The position numbers and the translations under genes were made by a program. The notes under the pieces were generated by a model. The model ran no database searches and was not told where the DNA came from. It saw nothing but the letters and a program-made list of their open reading frames with translations. Shown piece by piece: positions 17,573 through 25,406 of a stretch of DNA of 64,000 nt. Each line of letters opens with the position of its first letter. Position 1 is the first letter of the stretch. The stretch is from Rahnella aquatilis CIP 78.65 = ATCC 33071 (GTDB lineage Bacteria > Pseudomonadota > Gammaproteobacteria > Enterobacterales > Enterobacteriaceae), in contig NC_016818.1 of NCBI RefSeq assembly GCF_000241955.1, positions 2,046,001-2,110,000 on the forward strand, in the 5' to 3' direction.

Positions 17573-19567
17573 TCATCGGCCTCTGCGTCGCATCATCCAC
17601 ATGAAATAGGGCGAACCAATGAAGGTAGCGCAAAGTCCTGCGGGGATCTGGAAGGGATAAAGCAGGTTACGTCCCACCCAATCGGCAAAGAGTAACAAAA
17701 TTGCTCCCATGAGTGCCGATGCAATGAGCCGGGTGACTCCGCGCTGGAGCCCCATCATCACCACGATATGGGGTGCCAGCAACCCAACAAAACTAAGCGG
17801 GCCGGTCAGTAACGTAGCGCTGGCACAGAGTATCGCCGTCAGTAGTATAATCAGCAGCCGACTTCTGCCCACAGGCATGCCGGTGGCGCGCATCACGGTT
17901 TCTCCTAAGGGAAAACTGTCCAGCCAGCGAACCAGCAGCGGTAAAATCGCTAACGCAGCCAATAGAATCACGATAGCCACATACGCTTCGGGACTCGTCA
18001 CGCGATAAGTGGAACCCGCCATCCAGTTCATTAGCAGTAGCGAACGATCATCCCCACTGGCGATATATAAAGTAGAGAAGGTATTACAGGCGGTGCCGGT
18101 GGCTATACCGGTCAGCAGCACACGTTCAGGTGAGAAAGAGGATTTACGGCTGATCACTATCATCAATATCATGGTGGCCATCGCGCCTGACGTTGCCGCA
18201 AAGAGCATCCACGCCGGGCTTGATGTCTGTGTGAACATAAACAACACGACCACACCGAATGCTGCACCGGAGCTGATACCTAATACTTCCGGGCTGGCCA
18301 TCGCGTTAGTCGTCATTCTTTGCATCAGCGTGCCAGCCACTGCAAGCATAGCTCCGGCGGCGACAGCAGCCATTACTCTTGGCGCCCGCCATGTCAGTAA
18401 TTGCCGGAATTGATCACGCTGAGAAAACGCCCAACCTTCGGGCATACGCCCAAATGCCAGCGCTATCCAAATGAGAATAATCAGCAGTAAAAGCAGAAAC
18501 GCCATTAACCACCACGGTGACCGCACCCGTAACAGGGAAAAAGAAGACGCTGAGGATGAGGATGAAAGCTGTCGCTCTCTCAGATGTGGTATCAACAATA
18601 ACAACAGCGGAGCTCCTGTTATCGCTGTTGCCAGCCCGGTGGGGATAGTAACGCCGACATACTGGCTGAGAGTCTGTACAAGTAAATCGGTAAAACTCAG
18701 CATCAGTGCACCCGTGAGCGGCACCAGAAACAGGCGAACAGACTGACGATGAATGCCACACAATCTCACGGCGGCAGGCGCCGCCAGACCGATAAAACTG
18801 ATAACACCGACCCGGCTGACTACCATCGAACTTAACCACGCGGCAATCAACAACAACAGCAGACGGAAATAACGCACGGTGAGTCCCACACTGTGCGCTG
18901 TCTGCTCATTCATGCTCAGCAATTGCAGCGGCCGGCTCGTTGCGATAATCAGCAGGGTGACAATGCCCATTTGTAACGCCAGCCATTGCGCAGTATCCCA
19001 ATTATTTTGCTCCAGCGACCCGGTTTGCCAGATAAAAAGATCCATCAGCGCGGCATGATTGAACAACATCATCATCGAGCTGGCACTCGAACAGAAGAGC
19101 GTCACGACCATACCACCAAGGATCAGTGATAAGGGGGATAATCCGCGTCCTTTCGCCAGCAGCATCACCAGCATCAATGTTACTGCGGATCCACCAAAAG
19201 CAATCCATTCACGCCCCGCGGCTAACGCAAAGGGAAACCATAAACCCATGACGACCATGGCAAGCCAGGCTCCGGCGGAGATACCCAGCGTCGCAGGCTC
19301 AGCCAGCGGATTACGTAATACCTGCTGGAAAATAAATCCGGCCAGCCCCAATGCTGCGCCCGCCAGCAAGCTCACCGCCAGACGAGGGAGAAGACTATAG
19401 TGAAAAATAAGCTGCTTATACGAAGTATCGTCCGGTGACCATATCGCATCCGACAGATCATGGGAGGAAAAATGATAGGCTGGATTTTGCATTAACAGCA
19501 GAATGGAACCCATCAGTAATACGCCGGATAGCAAGGTAAAACTCATAACGCTAGCGCGGGATCTCAT
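17573..19567 (-). CDS. fhuB: FhuB, fused iron-hydroxamate ABC permease
   Basis: 664-residue inner-membrane permease made of two FecCD domains (residues ~30-330 and ~350-660), each with about ten membrane segments and a conserved GLAAPAAVRL / GLLAPHIVVM coupling region. Such fusion is specific to FhuB. I set the start at ATG 19567, whose ATGA overlaps the fhuD stop, a translational-coupling arrangement; an in-frame start at 19696 would lie deep inside fhuD. The partner ATPase FhuC is not encoded nearby. Confidence 0.93.
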   Translation of the reverse strand: MRSRASVMSFTLLSGVLLMGSILLLMQNPAYHFSSHDLSDAIWSPDDTSYKQLIFHYSLLPRLAVSLLAGAALGLAGFIFQQVLRNPLAEPATLGISAGAWLAMVVMGLWFPFALAAGREWIAFGGSAVTLMLVMLLAKGRGLSPLSLILGGMVVTLFCSSASSMMMLFNHAALMDLFIWQTGSLEQNNWDTAQWLALQMGIVTLLIIATSRPLQLLSMNEQTAHSVGLTVRYFRLLLLLIAAWLSSMVVSRVGVISFIGLAAPAAVRLCGIHRQSVRLFLVPLTGALMLSFTDLLVQTLSQYVGVTIPTGLATAITGAPLLLLLIPHLRERQLSSSSSASSFSLLRVRSPWWLMAFLLLLLIILIWIALAFGRMPEGWAFSQRDQFRQLLTWRAPRVMAAVAAGAMLAVAGTLMQRMTTNAMASPEVLGISSGAAFGVVVLFMFTQTSSPAWMLFAATSGAMATMILMIVISRKSSFSPERVLLTGIATGTACNTFSTLYIASGDDRSLLLMNWMAGSTYRVTSPEAYVAIVILLAALAILPLLVRWLDSFPLGETVMRATGMPVGRSRLLIILLTAILCASATLLTGPLSFVGLLAPHIVVMMGLQRGVTRLIASALMGAILLLFADWVGRNLLYPFQIPAGLCATFIGSPYFMWMMRRRGR

Positions 19568-20445
19568 ACCGTTTGCCCCGGCATGGCGGTTTCCAGCTCG
19601 CGAAGAAAATGCATAGCAGACAGCAACCCGCCGCTGGGATAAAGACGGTTTATGGCGCTGTAGCGGCCCTCGCGTATCAAAGGAATTGATTTCCAAAGTG
19701 GCGAACTTAACAGTGCCTCTACAGTATGCCGATCGCCGCGATTACTGAAGAAAACCAGCCGCGCTTCCGGCTGGCTTAGGAGATGATCCAGCCCAACGAT
19801 GGCTCCGCCCCAGGCGTTAGTTTTACCCTCATACGCATTATGAAAGCCCATTCTTTGCAGCAGGTCATCGTACATACCGTGACGACCAAAAAGTAACAAA
19901 TGGCGTCCGTCTTCGTTAATTCGGGCCAAAAATAGTGGACGTGTTCGAAATTTTTGCAAACGCACGCCGACATTATGTAACTGGTCTGACGCTTCCTGAA
20001 CCAGCTTTTCAGCACGTTCGCGTCTCGATGCGAAAACACCAAGCTGGGTTATCATCTGTTGCGCCAACAGCCAGGGCGAGCTGTCCGGCTGGAAAATGTC
20101 CATCGTGACTACCGGGGCAACGTGCTGCAGGCGGGTATTGACCTGCATCTGACTCCGGGTCGCGCAAATAAGGTCGGGTTTAAGCATCTCCAGCAACTCC
20201 AGATTGGGTTCATCAGGCAGCCCAATCTCACGTACAAACCCCGGGAGAGGCGGGTTTACAATAAAATTCTCATACCAACGTTTATTTGCAACAGCGAGTG
20301 GGATCACCCCAAGACCCAACAGGCTTTCGGTGATGGCTAAATCCAGCGAGACTATGCGTAATTGAGACGGGGCAACGGCGGCGAAGAGTGTTTTTGCCGG
20401 AAGCAACGTGAGGGCTGTCAGTAAAAGTGTTCGTCGGGTTAACAA
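19564..20445 (-). CDS. fhuD: FhuD, periplasmic hydroxamate-siderophore binding protein
   Basis: 293 residues. The N-terminal TRRTLLLTALTLLP with cleavage near LFAA looks like a Tat- or Sec-type signal. The mature part follows E. coli FhuD in layout: LRIVSLD, EPNLELLEMLKPDLI, WGGAIVGLDHL and the ending LLSAMHFLREL. It delivers ferric hydroxamates to FhuB. The start appears to be TTG at 20445 because an in-frame stop lies just upstream. It overlaps the fhuB start by 4 bases. Confidence 0.92.
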   Translation of the reverse strand: MLTRRTLLLTALTLLPAKTLFAAVAPSQLRIVSLDLAITESLLGLGVIPLAVANKRWYENFIVNPPLPGFVREIGLPDEPNLELLEMLKPDLICATRSQMQVNTRLQHVAPVVTMDIFQPDSSPWLLAQQMITQLGVFASRRERAEKLVQEASDQLHNVGVRLQKFRTRPLFLARINEDGRHLLLFGRHGMYDDLLQRMGFHNAYEGKTNAWGGAIVGLDHLLSQPEARLVFFSNRGDRHTVEALLSSPLWKSIPLIREGRYSAINRLYPSGGLLSAMHFLRELETAMPGQTV

Positions 20446-20469
20446 AACAGAATCCCATCAACTATAAAA

Positions 20470-20488
20470 GGAAATGATAATCATTCAT
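20470..20488 (-). promoter_or_regulatory. Fur-box-like site upstream of fhuDBF
   Basis: A perfect palindromic core ATGATAATCATT lies at 20474-20485, 25 bases before the fhuD start. The 19-mer matches 14 of 19 Fur consensus positions. This suggests iron-repressed expression together with the receptor gene. Confidence 0.7.
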
Positions 20489-20600
20489 TAAGACAAAAAA
20501 CACCAGAGCGCACAAGTCGTAATAAAGTGAACCGCATGATGTGATCGCCGGAACATGCCAGGCGCACTGGATTAACTAAAAGGGATAGCCGGTGTGAATC

Positions 20601-20637
20601 GGAAACTTTGAAAGGTTTTTCAGAAGGCTTGGGACTG
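20601..20637 (+). repeat. dispersed 37-bp repeat, copy 1
   Basis: GGAAACTTTGAAAGG followed by TTTTTCAGAAGGCTTGG. It matches the copy at 44889-44925 at 31 of 37 positions and a more diverged copy at 21104. All three lie in non-coding DNA. Confidence 0.55.
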
Positions 20638-20827
20638 CGGGTTATTTTAGTTTGGCTCCCCTGACTGGGATCGCCTTTGTCAGTAACTGGCTAATAAATA
20701 AGCTAAACCTGAGTTCCCTTTCTGACAAGACCACCAGAATGACCAACAATAGCTGTAGGTTACCTAAATCTGGTTTGAGCGCTCTGCTGTAGGGGGTGAT
20801 TATCCTGCGTGCGCTGGTGAGAGAGCG

Positions 20828-21001
20828 ATGGAGCAGGGTTTCGGTCGTGGGTTCTTGTGGCGCAGCAAGGCTGAGGATAGCCGTCGCGATCCACCACGTG
20901 ACGTAGATTATCTGACCTGGGAATTATTGCGTACAGACTATCGAATAAAGCCTTTACTGGGCCAGATTTATTATTTAATTCAGCGAATTAATCATCGATG
21001 A
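20828..21001 (+). CDS. possible 57-residue protein or gene fragment
   Basis: A short open frame reads MEQGFGRGFLWRSKAE, then DVDYLTWELLRTDYRIK and LLGQIYYLIQRINHR. The amphipathic C-terminal half looks protein-like, but there is no clear ribosome binding site and I do not recognise it. It may be the tail of a decayed gene. It lies in the otherwise empty 20446-21257 stretch. Confidence 0.3.
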   Translation: MEQGFGRGFLWRSKAEDSRRDPPRDVDYLTWELLRTDYRIKPLLGQIYYLIQRINHR

Positions 21002-21103
21002 TACTTTTTTGAAATCAAGTTAAGATCCGTTTTACCGCCGTCGGCGTTACCCGCAGCTAAACATCTCCCAGGATTGACTAAAATATAAAGGTCTTATCCC
21101 TCA

Positions 21104-21139
21104 GGGACGTTGAAAGGATTTATAGAAGGTTTGAATCGT
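21104..21139 (+). repeat. dispersed repeat, diverged copy 2
   Basis: GGGACGTTGAAAGGATTT then ATAGAAGGTTTG is a weaker match to the 37-bp repeat seen at 20601 and 44889. It supports a repeat family but is the least certain member. Confidence 0.4.
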
Positions 21140-21257
21140 GCTAATTATTTGAATCATAGTCACATTATGATTCGCAAAAGGCATGAAAATAAAGCAAAAA
21201 GCCCGCTTAAGAAGTTGCCCCGCCATCGTGGTAGACAACACCTCAATCTTAAAGTAA

Positions 21258-21273
21258 TCTACCATCTAGTAGG
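21258..21273 (+). promoter_or_regulatory. TetR-type operator, site 1 (osmC-like gene)
   Basis: TCTACCATCTAGTAGG matches the local consensus TCTACCAACTAGTAGG at 15 of 16 positions. It ends about 58 bases before the OsmC-like gene start. Core promoter hexamers here are poor. Confidence 0.75.
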
Positions 21274-21331
21274 TTGATTGCGTTTAGCACCAGCCTTATC
21301 TTTGAGATCACTCGACACTTCAGGAGTTGTC

Positions 21332-21889
21332 ATGACTAATTCAAAAAAACCTTTTGCTGACGCTAATGTTATTCGCGGTACACGAGAAGCTATTCGCCAG
21401 CAGCCAGAGCTGGGCAATCTCACCTTTAACATGAAGAGTAAATCCAACGGTGGGGTATCCGTCCGTGTGGAAACTCATGCGACTATCCAGAACGGCCAGG
21501 TTGATACCCGTCGCTCCGGAAAATTTGCTAATGTTGGCGATGAACCTGCTGATTTATCGGGTACTGATAGCGGTATGGGCCCGGCTGAGTACATTTTGCA
21601 GGCACTTGCCGGCTGTTATACCGCGACTCTGACTGTGATGGCGGCAGAAAAGGGCATTGAGCTTGATGGTATTGAACTTGACCTGAACTTCGACATTAAT
21701 CTGAACGGTTTCCTGGGTCTTGACGAAAAAGTTCGCAACGGGGCGAAAGCGATCCGTGTTGGCGTTAAGCTCTCCAGTCCGACCGCCAGCCGTGAACAGC
21801 TTGATGAAATGGTTCGTGCACTGCCAGAAAGCTCGCCGATCCACGATACGTTGGCGAACCCGGTCAATATTGATACTCGGTTGGTGTAG
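21332..21889 (+). CDS. OsmC-family peroxiredoxin-like protein
   Basis: 185 residues of the OsmC/Ohr superfamily, which uses two Cys to reduce organic hydroperoxides. The peroxidatic-type Cys in ALAGCYTATLTVMA is clear. The first conserved Cys of classical Ohr is not visible, so peroxidase activity is uncertain. The ATG at 21332 follows CAGGAG; an upstream frame extension overlaps the operator and is unlikely. It is the first member of the TetR-controlled thiol cluster. Confidence 0.85.
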   Translation: MTNSKKPFADANVIRGTREAIRQQPELGNLTFNMKSKSNGGVSVRVETHATIQNGQVDTRRSGKFANVGDEPADLSGTDSGMGPAEYILQALAGCYTATLTVMAAEKGIELDGIELDLNFDINLNGFLGLDEKVRNGAKAIRVGVKLSSPTASREQLDEMVRALPESSPIHDTLANPVNIDTRLV

Positions 21890-21902
21890 GTAAAGCTCAG
21901 AG

Positions 21903-21932
21903 AGGGAAATGCCTGAACACTGTCATTTCCCT
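21903..21932 (+). terminator. hairpin after the OsmC-like gene
   Basis: Perfect 9-bp stem AGGGAAATG / CATTTCCCT with a 12-base loop, 13 bases after the stop codon. It lacks a long T-run, so it may be a weak terminator or an mRNA-stabilising structure. Confidence 0.45.
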
Positions 21933-22037
21933 ACTGCCTGATGGCTATTAACTCCGACCAAAACGCGTTATCAGAGAAGGTTAAATTACTGTTGTGAACT
22001 GATGTCCCCTTGCAGGGAACAACAGGCGCAGATAATA

Positions 22038-22060
22038 TCTACCAACTAGTAGATTATAAT
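22038..22060 (+). promoter_or_regulatory. TetR-type operator, site 2, with -10 box (tetR autoregulation)
   Basis: TCTACCAACTAGTAGA (22038-22053; arms TCTAC/GTAGA) matches consensus at 15 of 16 positions. It is followed directly by a perfect -10 TATAAT (22055-22060), so the operator fills the spacer region of the regulator's own promoter. The -35 region is weak. Confidence 0.8.
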
Positions 22061-22072
22061 TGTGAGGATTAT

Positions 22073-22642
22073 ATGTCAGTCATGACACGAGAAAGGCTTC
22101 TGAATGAAGCGGACCATCTGATGCGCGAACGGGGTTACTCTGCATTCAGCTATGCTGATTTGTCAAAGAGCATTGGTATCACTAAGGCCAGTATTCATCA
22201 CCACTTCCCAACCAAAGACGTTTTGGGCGAACAAGTGGTGATTCAGGCCCATACCGATACCAAAAACCGATTTGAACAGATTGAAGCGACGGAGAATACG
22301 GTTGCGCAGATGCTTACCGCCTACGTAGAGCTTTTCATCGAAAGCTATCGCACGTCGCGTATGCCGCTGTGCTGTGCTTTGTCTTCGGAAATGGCCAATC
22401 TGCCACCGAATATCAGAGTACAGGCGACCGAATATTTCGATATGCAGATTGCCTGGCTGACCAAGATTGTCAGCCGTGGCGTTGATGCAGGGGAGCTGAC
22501 TGCTGACTTGCCGCCATCAAAAATGGCGCTGCTTATTTTGAATTTATGCGAAGGCGCTAGCGTTGTTTCCCGGGCAATTAACAAGCCTGAGCTTTTCAAC
22601 GATACGCTTGAACAGATCCTAATGATTGTTAAAAGAAAATAA
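22073..22642 (+). CDS. TetR-family regulator with a Cys-Cys pair (candidate electrophile/redox sensor)
   Basis: 189 residues. The TetR HTH is at ~26-50 (YADLSKSIGITKASIHHHF). The ligand domain carries adjacent Cys100-Cys101 in MPLCCALSSE and another Cys at ~159. Cys-based sensing is known for NemR-type TetR repressors that control OYE genes; applying it here is inference from context. ATG 22073 follows GTGAGGA. The operator overlaps its promoter, so it is probably autorepressed. The AhpD-like gene follows by 16 bases. Confidence 0.88.
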   Translation: MSVMTRERLLNEADHLMRERGYSAFSYADLSKSIGITKASIHHHFPTKDVLGEQVVIQAHTDTKNRFEQIEATENTVAQMLTAYVELFIESYRTSRMPLCCALSSEMANLPPNIRVQATEYFDMQIAWLTKIVSRGVDAGELTADLPPSKMALLILNLCEGASVVSRAINKPELFNDTLEQILMIVKRK

Positions 22643-22658
22643 TTCTGGAGATAACCCC

Positions 22659-22997
22659 ATGTTAGATTGGAATGAATACCGCTCAGAAGTGATGCAACGT
22701 GTTGGTGACCTGGGTAAATTGGCCCCGGATACGTTAAAAGGCGTTATGGCTCTGGGCAACGCCGGCAATAAGACCAACCTTCTTGGCGCGAAAGTGCGTG
22801 AACTGATTGCACTGGCTTGTGCGGTGACGACTCGCTGTGATGGTTGCATTGCCGTTCATGCCGAAGCTGCCGTTAAAGCTGGCGCCACAGAAGAAGAAAT
22901 TGCTGAAGCCCTGGGTGTGGCAATCAACCTGAATGCAGGTGCTGCCGTGGTCTATTCCGCACGTACGCTGGATGCGATTAAGCAACTGAAAGCGTAA
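22659..22997 (+). CDS. AhpD-like carboxymuconolactone decarboxylase-family protein
   Basis: 112-residue all-helical protein with the AhpD-type redox centre RCDGCIAVH (CxxC then His three residues on), typical of alkylhydroperoxidase D-like disulfide reductases. It acts in the cytosol, probably on peroxides or as a thiol-disulfide partner. ATG 22659 is preceded by GGAG. It is the second gene of the tetR operon, consistent with a redox response. Confidence 0.88.
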   Translation: MLDWNEYRSEVMQRVGDLGKLAPDTLKGVMALGNAGNKTNLLGAKVRELIALACAVTTRCDGCIAVHAEAAVKAGATEEEIAEALGVAINLNAGAAVVYSARTLDAIKQLKA

Positions 22998-23018
22998 TAG
23001 TTATCGCGTTGAAAATAT

Positions 23019-23042
23019 AAAAGGGCATTACTGCCCTTTTTT
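23019..23042. terminator. bidirectional terminator between ahpD-like and thioredoxin genes
   Basis: AAAAGGGCA pairs with TGCCCTTTTTT. The hairpin overlaps the stop codon of the convergent thioredoxin-like gene and can serve both strands. Confidence 0.75.
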
Positions 23043-23360
23043 CAGCTCTGACAATGCTTGCTGATAAAACCCTGCCGATTTAACACCCGGTATACGCTGG
23101 ACCAACTGCCCATCCTTGAACATCAGTACGGACGGCAGTCCCCAAATTTCATATTTGGTGGTCAGTACCGGTGCCAGATCCACATTCACTTTGCCGACTT
23201 TGACGTCGCTTTCAATCTGCTCGGCAAAATGGTTAAAAATGTCCTCGCTCATCTGACAAGGTGGGCACCAGGGGGCAGAGAAGCGCACCACCGCAACCCC
23301 TTCATGCCTCTCGATTTCTCTAAAATTATCTTCATTGTAAAGGGTTAATTCACGCATCAT
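23028..23360 (-). CDS. thioredoxin-like protein (CPPC active site)
   Basis: 110 residues of thioredoxin fold with active site FSAPWCPPCQMS at ~29-40 and the cis-Pro region GLPSVLMF. The CPPC motif replaces the usual CGPC and should shift redox potential. It is cytosolic and could recycle the AhpD/OsmC-type proteins encoded nearby. Its promoter carries operator site 3. The start ATG is doubled (23360 or 23357). Confidence 0.9.
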   Translation of the reverse strand: MMRELTLYNEDNFREIERHEGVAVVRFSAPWCPPCQMSEDIFNHFAEQIESDVKVGKVNVDLAPVLTTKYEIWGLPSVLMFKDGQLVQRIPGVKSAGFYQQALSELKKGQ

Positions 23361-23388
23361 TCACTCCAGCAGGATGTAACTTGATAGT

Positions 23389-23411
23389 AATTCTACCTAC
23401 CAGTTGGTAGA
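23389..23411 (-). promoter_or_regulatory. TetR-type operator, site 3, with -10 box (thioredoxin gene)
   Basis: On the - strand TCTACCAACTGGTAGG (23396-23411) matches consensus at 15 of 16 positions. It is followed by a -10-like TAGAAT (23389-23394). The operator thus lies immediately upstream of the -10 box of the thioredoxin promoter. Confidence 0.78.
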
Positions 23412-23645
23412 ATTAATTGACATAAAAAGCTATCATCAATAGAAAGGTACTTAAGCGAAGACAATGCCATTTTTTATCAATGGTTAAGCGTCACGTTATG
23501 TGAACGGGGTGCTGCGGATTATGATAATTCACTCCATCTCACTGAGAAAACTGACGTATCGTAAGGTCGGGATAGCTTGATAAAAAAGCGAGCCCATTTA
23601 TAAGGGGTCAGCCTACAGGGCAACCCCACTCCTTTACGGAAGGCG

Positions 23646-24491
23646 ATGATGGAAAGAACCCTGTCCAGTCGTATCAATGTGGGCAGTACAGCGCATGTGC
23701 TGCATACACAACCCCTGATGATGCGTCATATCACTGTTGATGAACCCACAATCATCCTGGTCCGCCATGGCAGGAAAATAATCCGCTGGGCGCAAGAGGA
23801 GATAACGCTGGAAGCGGGGGACGCGGTGGTCATCGGTGAGGGGCACTCTTTTGATATCATCAATACACCATCACCTTTAACGGGTACTTACGAAGCATCA
23901 TGGCTGAGTTTTTGTGCCGATTTCGTCCAAAACTACTGCTTCATGCATGCCCCACGTATGAGCATGCACGAAGCAAATAAAATGGCGAAGCCAGGCAACA
24001 GTTTTCGCCAGGCCTTTTATCACACCGCAGAGGCCATTACCGATACTGAAAACATACCTGAAAGTATCGTGGCCAGGCGTATGGAAGAGATGCTGAGTTG
24101 GCTGGATGAATACCGCATTTTCTTCGCGCTGAAACAGCATTCCGGACTGGCGATAAAAATCCGCAAACTCGTTGCAGCAGACATATCACAAGACTGGAAT
24201 ACTGCGCAGGTAGCGGCTGAATTGGGTATGTCGGCCACCACCCTGAGACGCCATCTGCATGCCGAAAATACGTCATTCACCCATCTGGTGACTGACATTC
24301 GCATGTGCCGCGCCCTGACACTTTTGCAGGTGACCGATCTTTCAGTCACCCGCATATCCCTGGAAGTCGGCTATGAAAATCCGTCTAAGTTCGCCGCCAG
24401 ATTTCGAACCCGCTTCGGATTCAGCCCCAGCCTGGTCCGGGTTTCCGGCCAGGCTATCGGCAACCTGGCTGCGGTTAGCGGCCCTGCGTAA
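23646..24491 (+). CDS. AraC-family transcriptional regulator
   Basis: 281 residues. The N-terminal cupin-like sensor part (~1-150) is followed by a double AraC HTH from ~175 (QVAAELGMSATTLRRHL; ISLEVGYENPSKFAARF; RFGFSPS). No recognisable target is divergent from it. Its last 17 bases overlap the convergent PEBP gene. No TetR operator precedes it, so it is likely outside the local regulon. Confidence 0.85.
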   Translation: MMERTLSSRINVGSTAHVLHTQPLMMRHITVDEPTIILVRHGRKIIRWAQEEITLEAGDAVVIGEGHSFDIINTPSPLTGTYEASWLSFCADFVQNYCFMHAPRMSMHEANKMAKPGNSFRQAFYHTAEAITDTENIPESIVARRMEEMLSWLDEYRIFFALKQHSGLAIKIRKLVAADISQDWNTAQVAAELGMSATTLRRHLHAENTSFTHLVTDIRMCRALTLLQVTDLSVTRISLEVGYENPSKFAARFRTRFGFSPSLVRVSGQAIGNLAAVSGPA

Positions 24492-25038
24492 TCTGAAGAT
24501 GCGCTTCGCCCAGTGAGTTCGCTTTTGCCATAAAGCCGACCAGGGCGGGCGTCGAGTCCGCCGTTATTCCCGGAAGTTTGTCGACACGAAGTGCCGTCAG
24601 CGTGATCTCATAACGGTGCGTTTCACCCTTCGGCGGGCAAGGGCCGCCATAACCCGGGATACCGAAATCAGTCCGGGTCTGAAGAGCCCCTTGCGGGAGA
24701 TTTTTGTTATCCGCCGTTATCCCGGCCGGTAACGAGTGAAGGGATGAGGGAATATTCACCACCTGCCAGTGGATCCAACCCAGACCTGTCGGCGCATCCC
24801 TGTCATAAATTTTGAGAGCGAAGCTTTGGGTTCCTGCCGGCGCGCCGCTCCAGTTAAAAGAGGGGGCAAGGTTTCCACCGCTGCACCCAAATCCATAAGG
24901 TGAACTCAGGGTCTGAGCTGCGGGGAAATGGTTTTTTTCAAGCTCATGGCTTGTCAGCGTAAAACTGGCTGAAAAAGCGACCTGGCTCGACAACGCCAGG
25001 CATAATGTACTGATAACAGTAAGGTGAAGTTTGGACAT
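24475..25038 (-). CDS. periplasmic YbhB/YbcL-type PEBP protein
   Basis: 187 residues. Signal peptide (cleavage near AFSA, residue ~23) followed by a phosphatidylethanolamine-binding (Raf-kinase-inhibitor-like) fold. Signature parts are APSFNWSGAPAGTQSFAL, YDRDAP, IHWQVVNIP and GPCPPKGETHRYEIT. The secreted form resembles E. coli YbcL. The molecular role in bacteria is unclear. It converges on the AraC gene with a 17-base overlap. Confidence 0.9.
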   Translation of the reverse strand: MSKLHLTVISTLCLALSSQVAFSASFTLTSHELEKNHFPAAQTLSSPYGFGCSGGNLAPSFNWSGAPAGTQSFALKIYDRDAPTGLGWIHWQVVNIPSSLHSLPAGITADNKNLPQGALQTRTDFGIPGYGGPCPPKGETHRYEITLTALRVDKLPGITADSTPALVGFMAKANSLGEAHLQITQGR

Positions 25039-25265
25039 TTACTCTTCTCCATCGGGGTGATTAATATCCCAATGATAAGGGGAGAGAACGACTCCTCGCC
25101 GCCCTGAACCGGCCAGTCTTAGCTCCATAACGCCCAATAATGATATTGGTAATTCCCTGATTTCACAGGATGACGACCCTCTCGCCGACGGTAGATCACC
25201 TTACACAGCATTCCCTGTGCCTGTCTCCGGTGACTAAAGGACAGCATGATTTGTTCTTTTACCTG

Positions 25266-25295
25266 TTGACCAATCAACTAGTAGGTAGGTATAGT
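25266..25295 (+). promoter_or_regulatory. OYE promoter with TetR-type operator, site 4, in the spacer
   Basis: -35 TTGACC (25266-25271), 18-bp spacer and -10 TATAGT (25290-25295). The operator-like CCAATCAACTAGTAGG (25270-25285; 13 of 16) fills the spacer, the classic layout for steric repression. Confidence 0.8.
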
Positions 25296-25363
25296 GCAGC
25301 CATACGCTTAACCGGCATCAGGAAGCGATCGTCAGCTCCCCGGCCCGCTAAGTATTAACTCCG

Positions 25364-25388
25364 GCCCCGGCGGGGCTTTTCTCTCTTT
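25364..25388 (+). terminator. terminator-like hairpin in the OYE leader
   Basis: GCCCC-GGC-GGGGC followed by TTTT and a pyrimidine run lies between the promoter at 25266-25295 and the OYE start at 25407. It could attenuate the transcript. The stem is short, so strength is uncertain. Confidence 0.45.
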
Positions 25389-25406
25389 CGCCTTGCGAGG
25401 TATACG

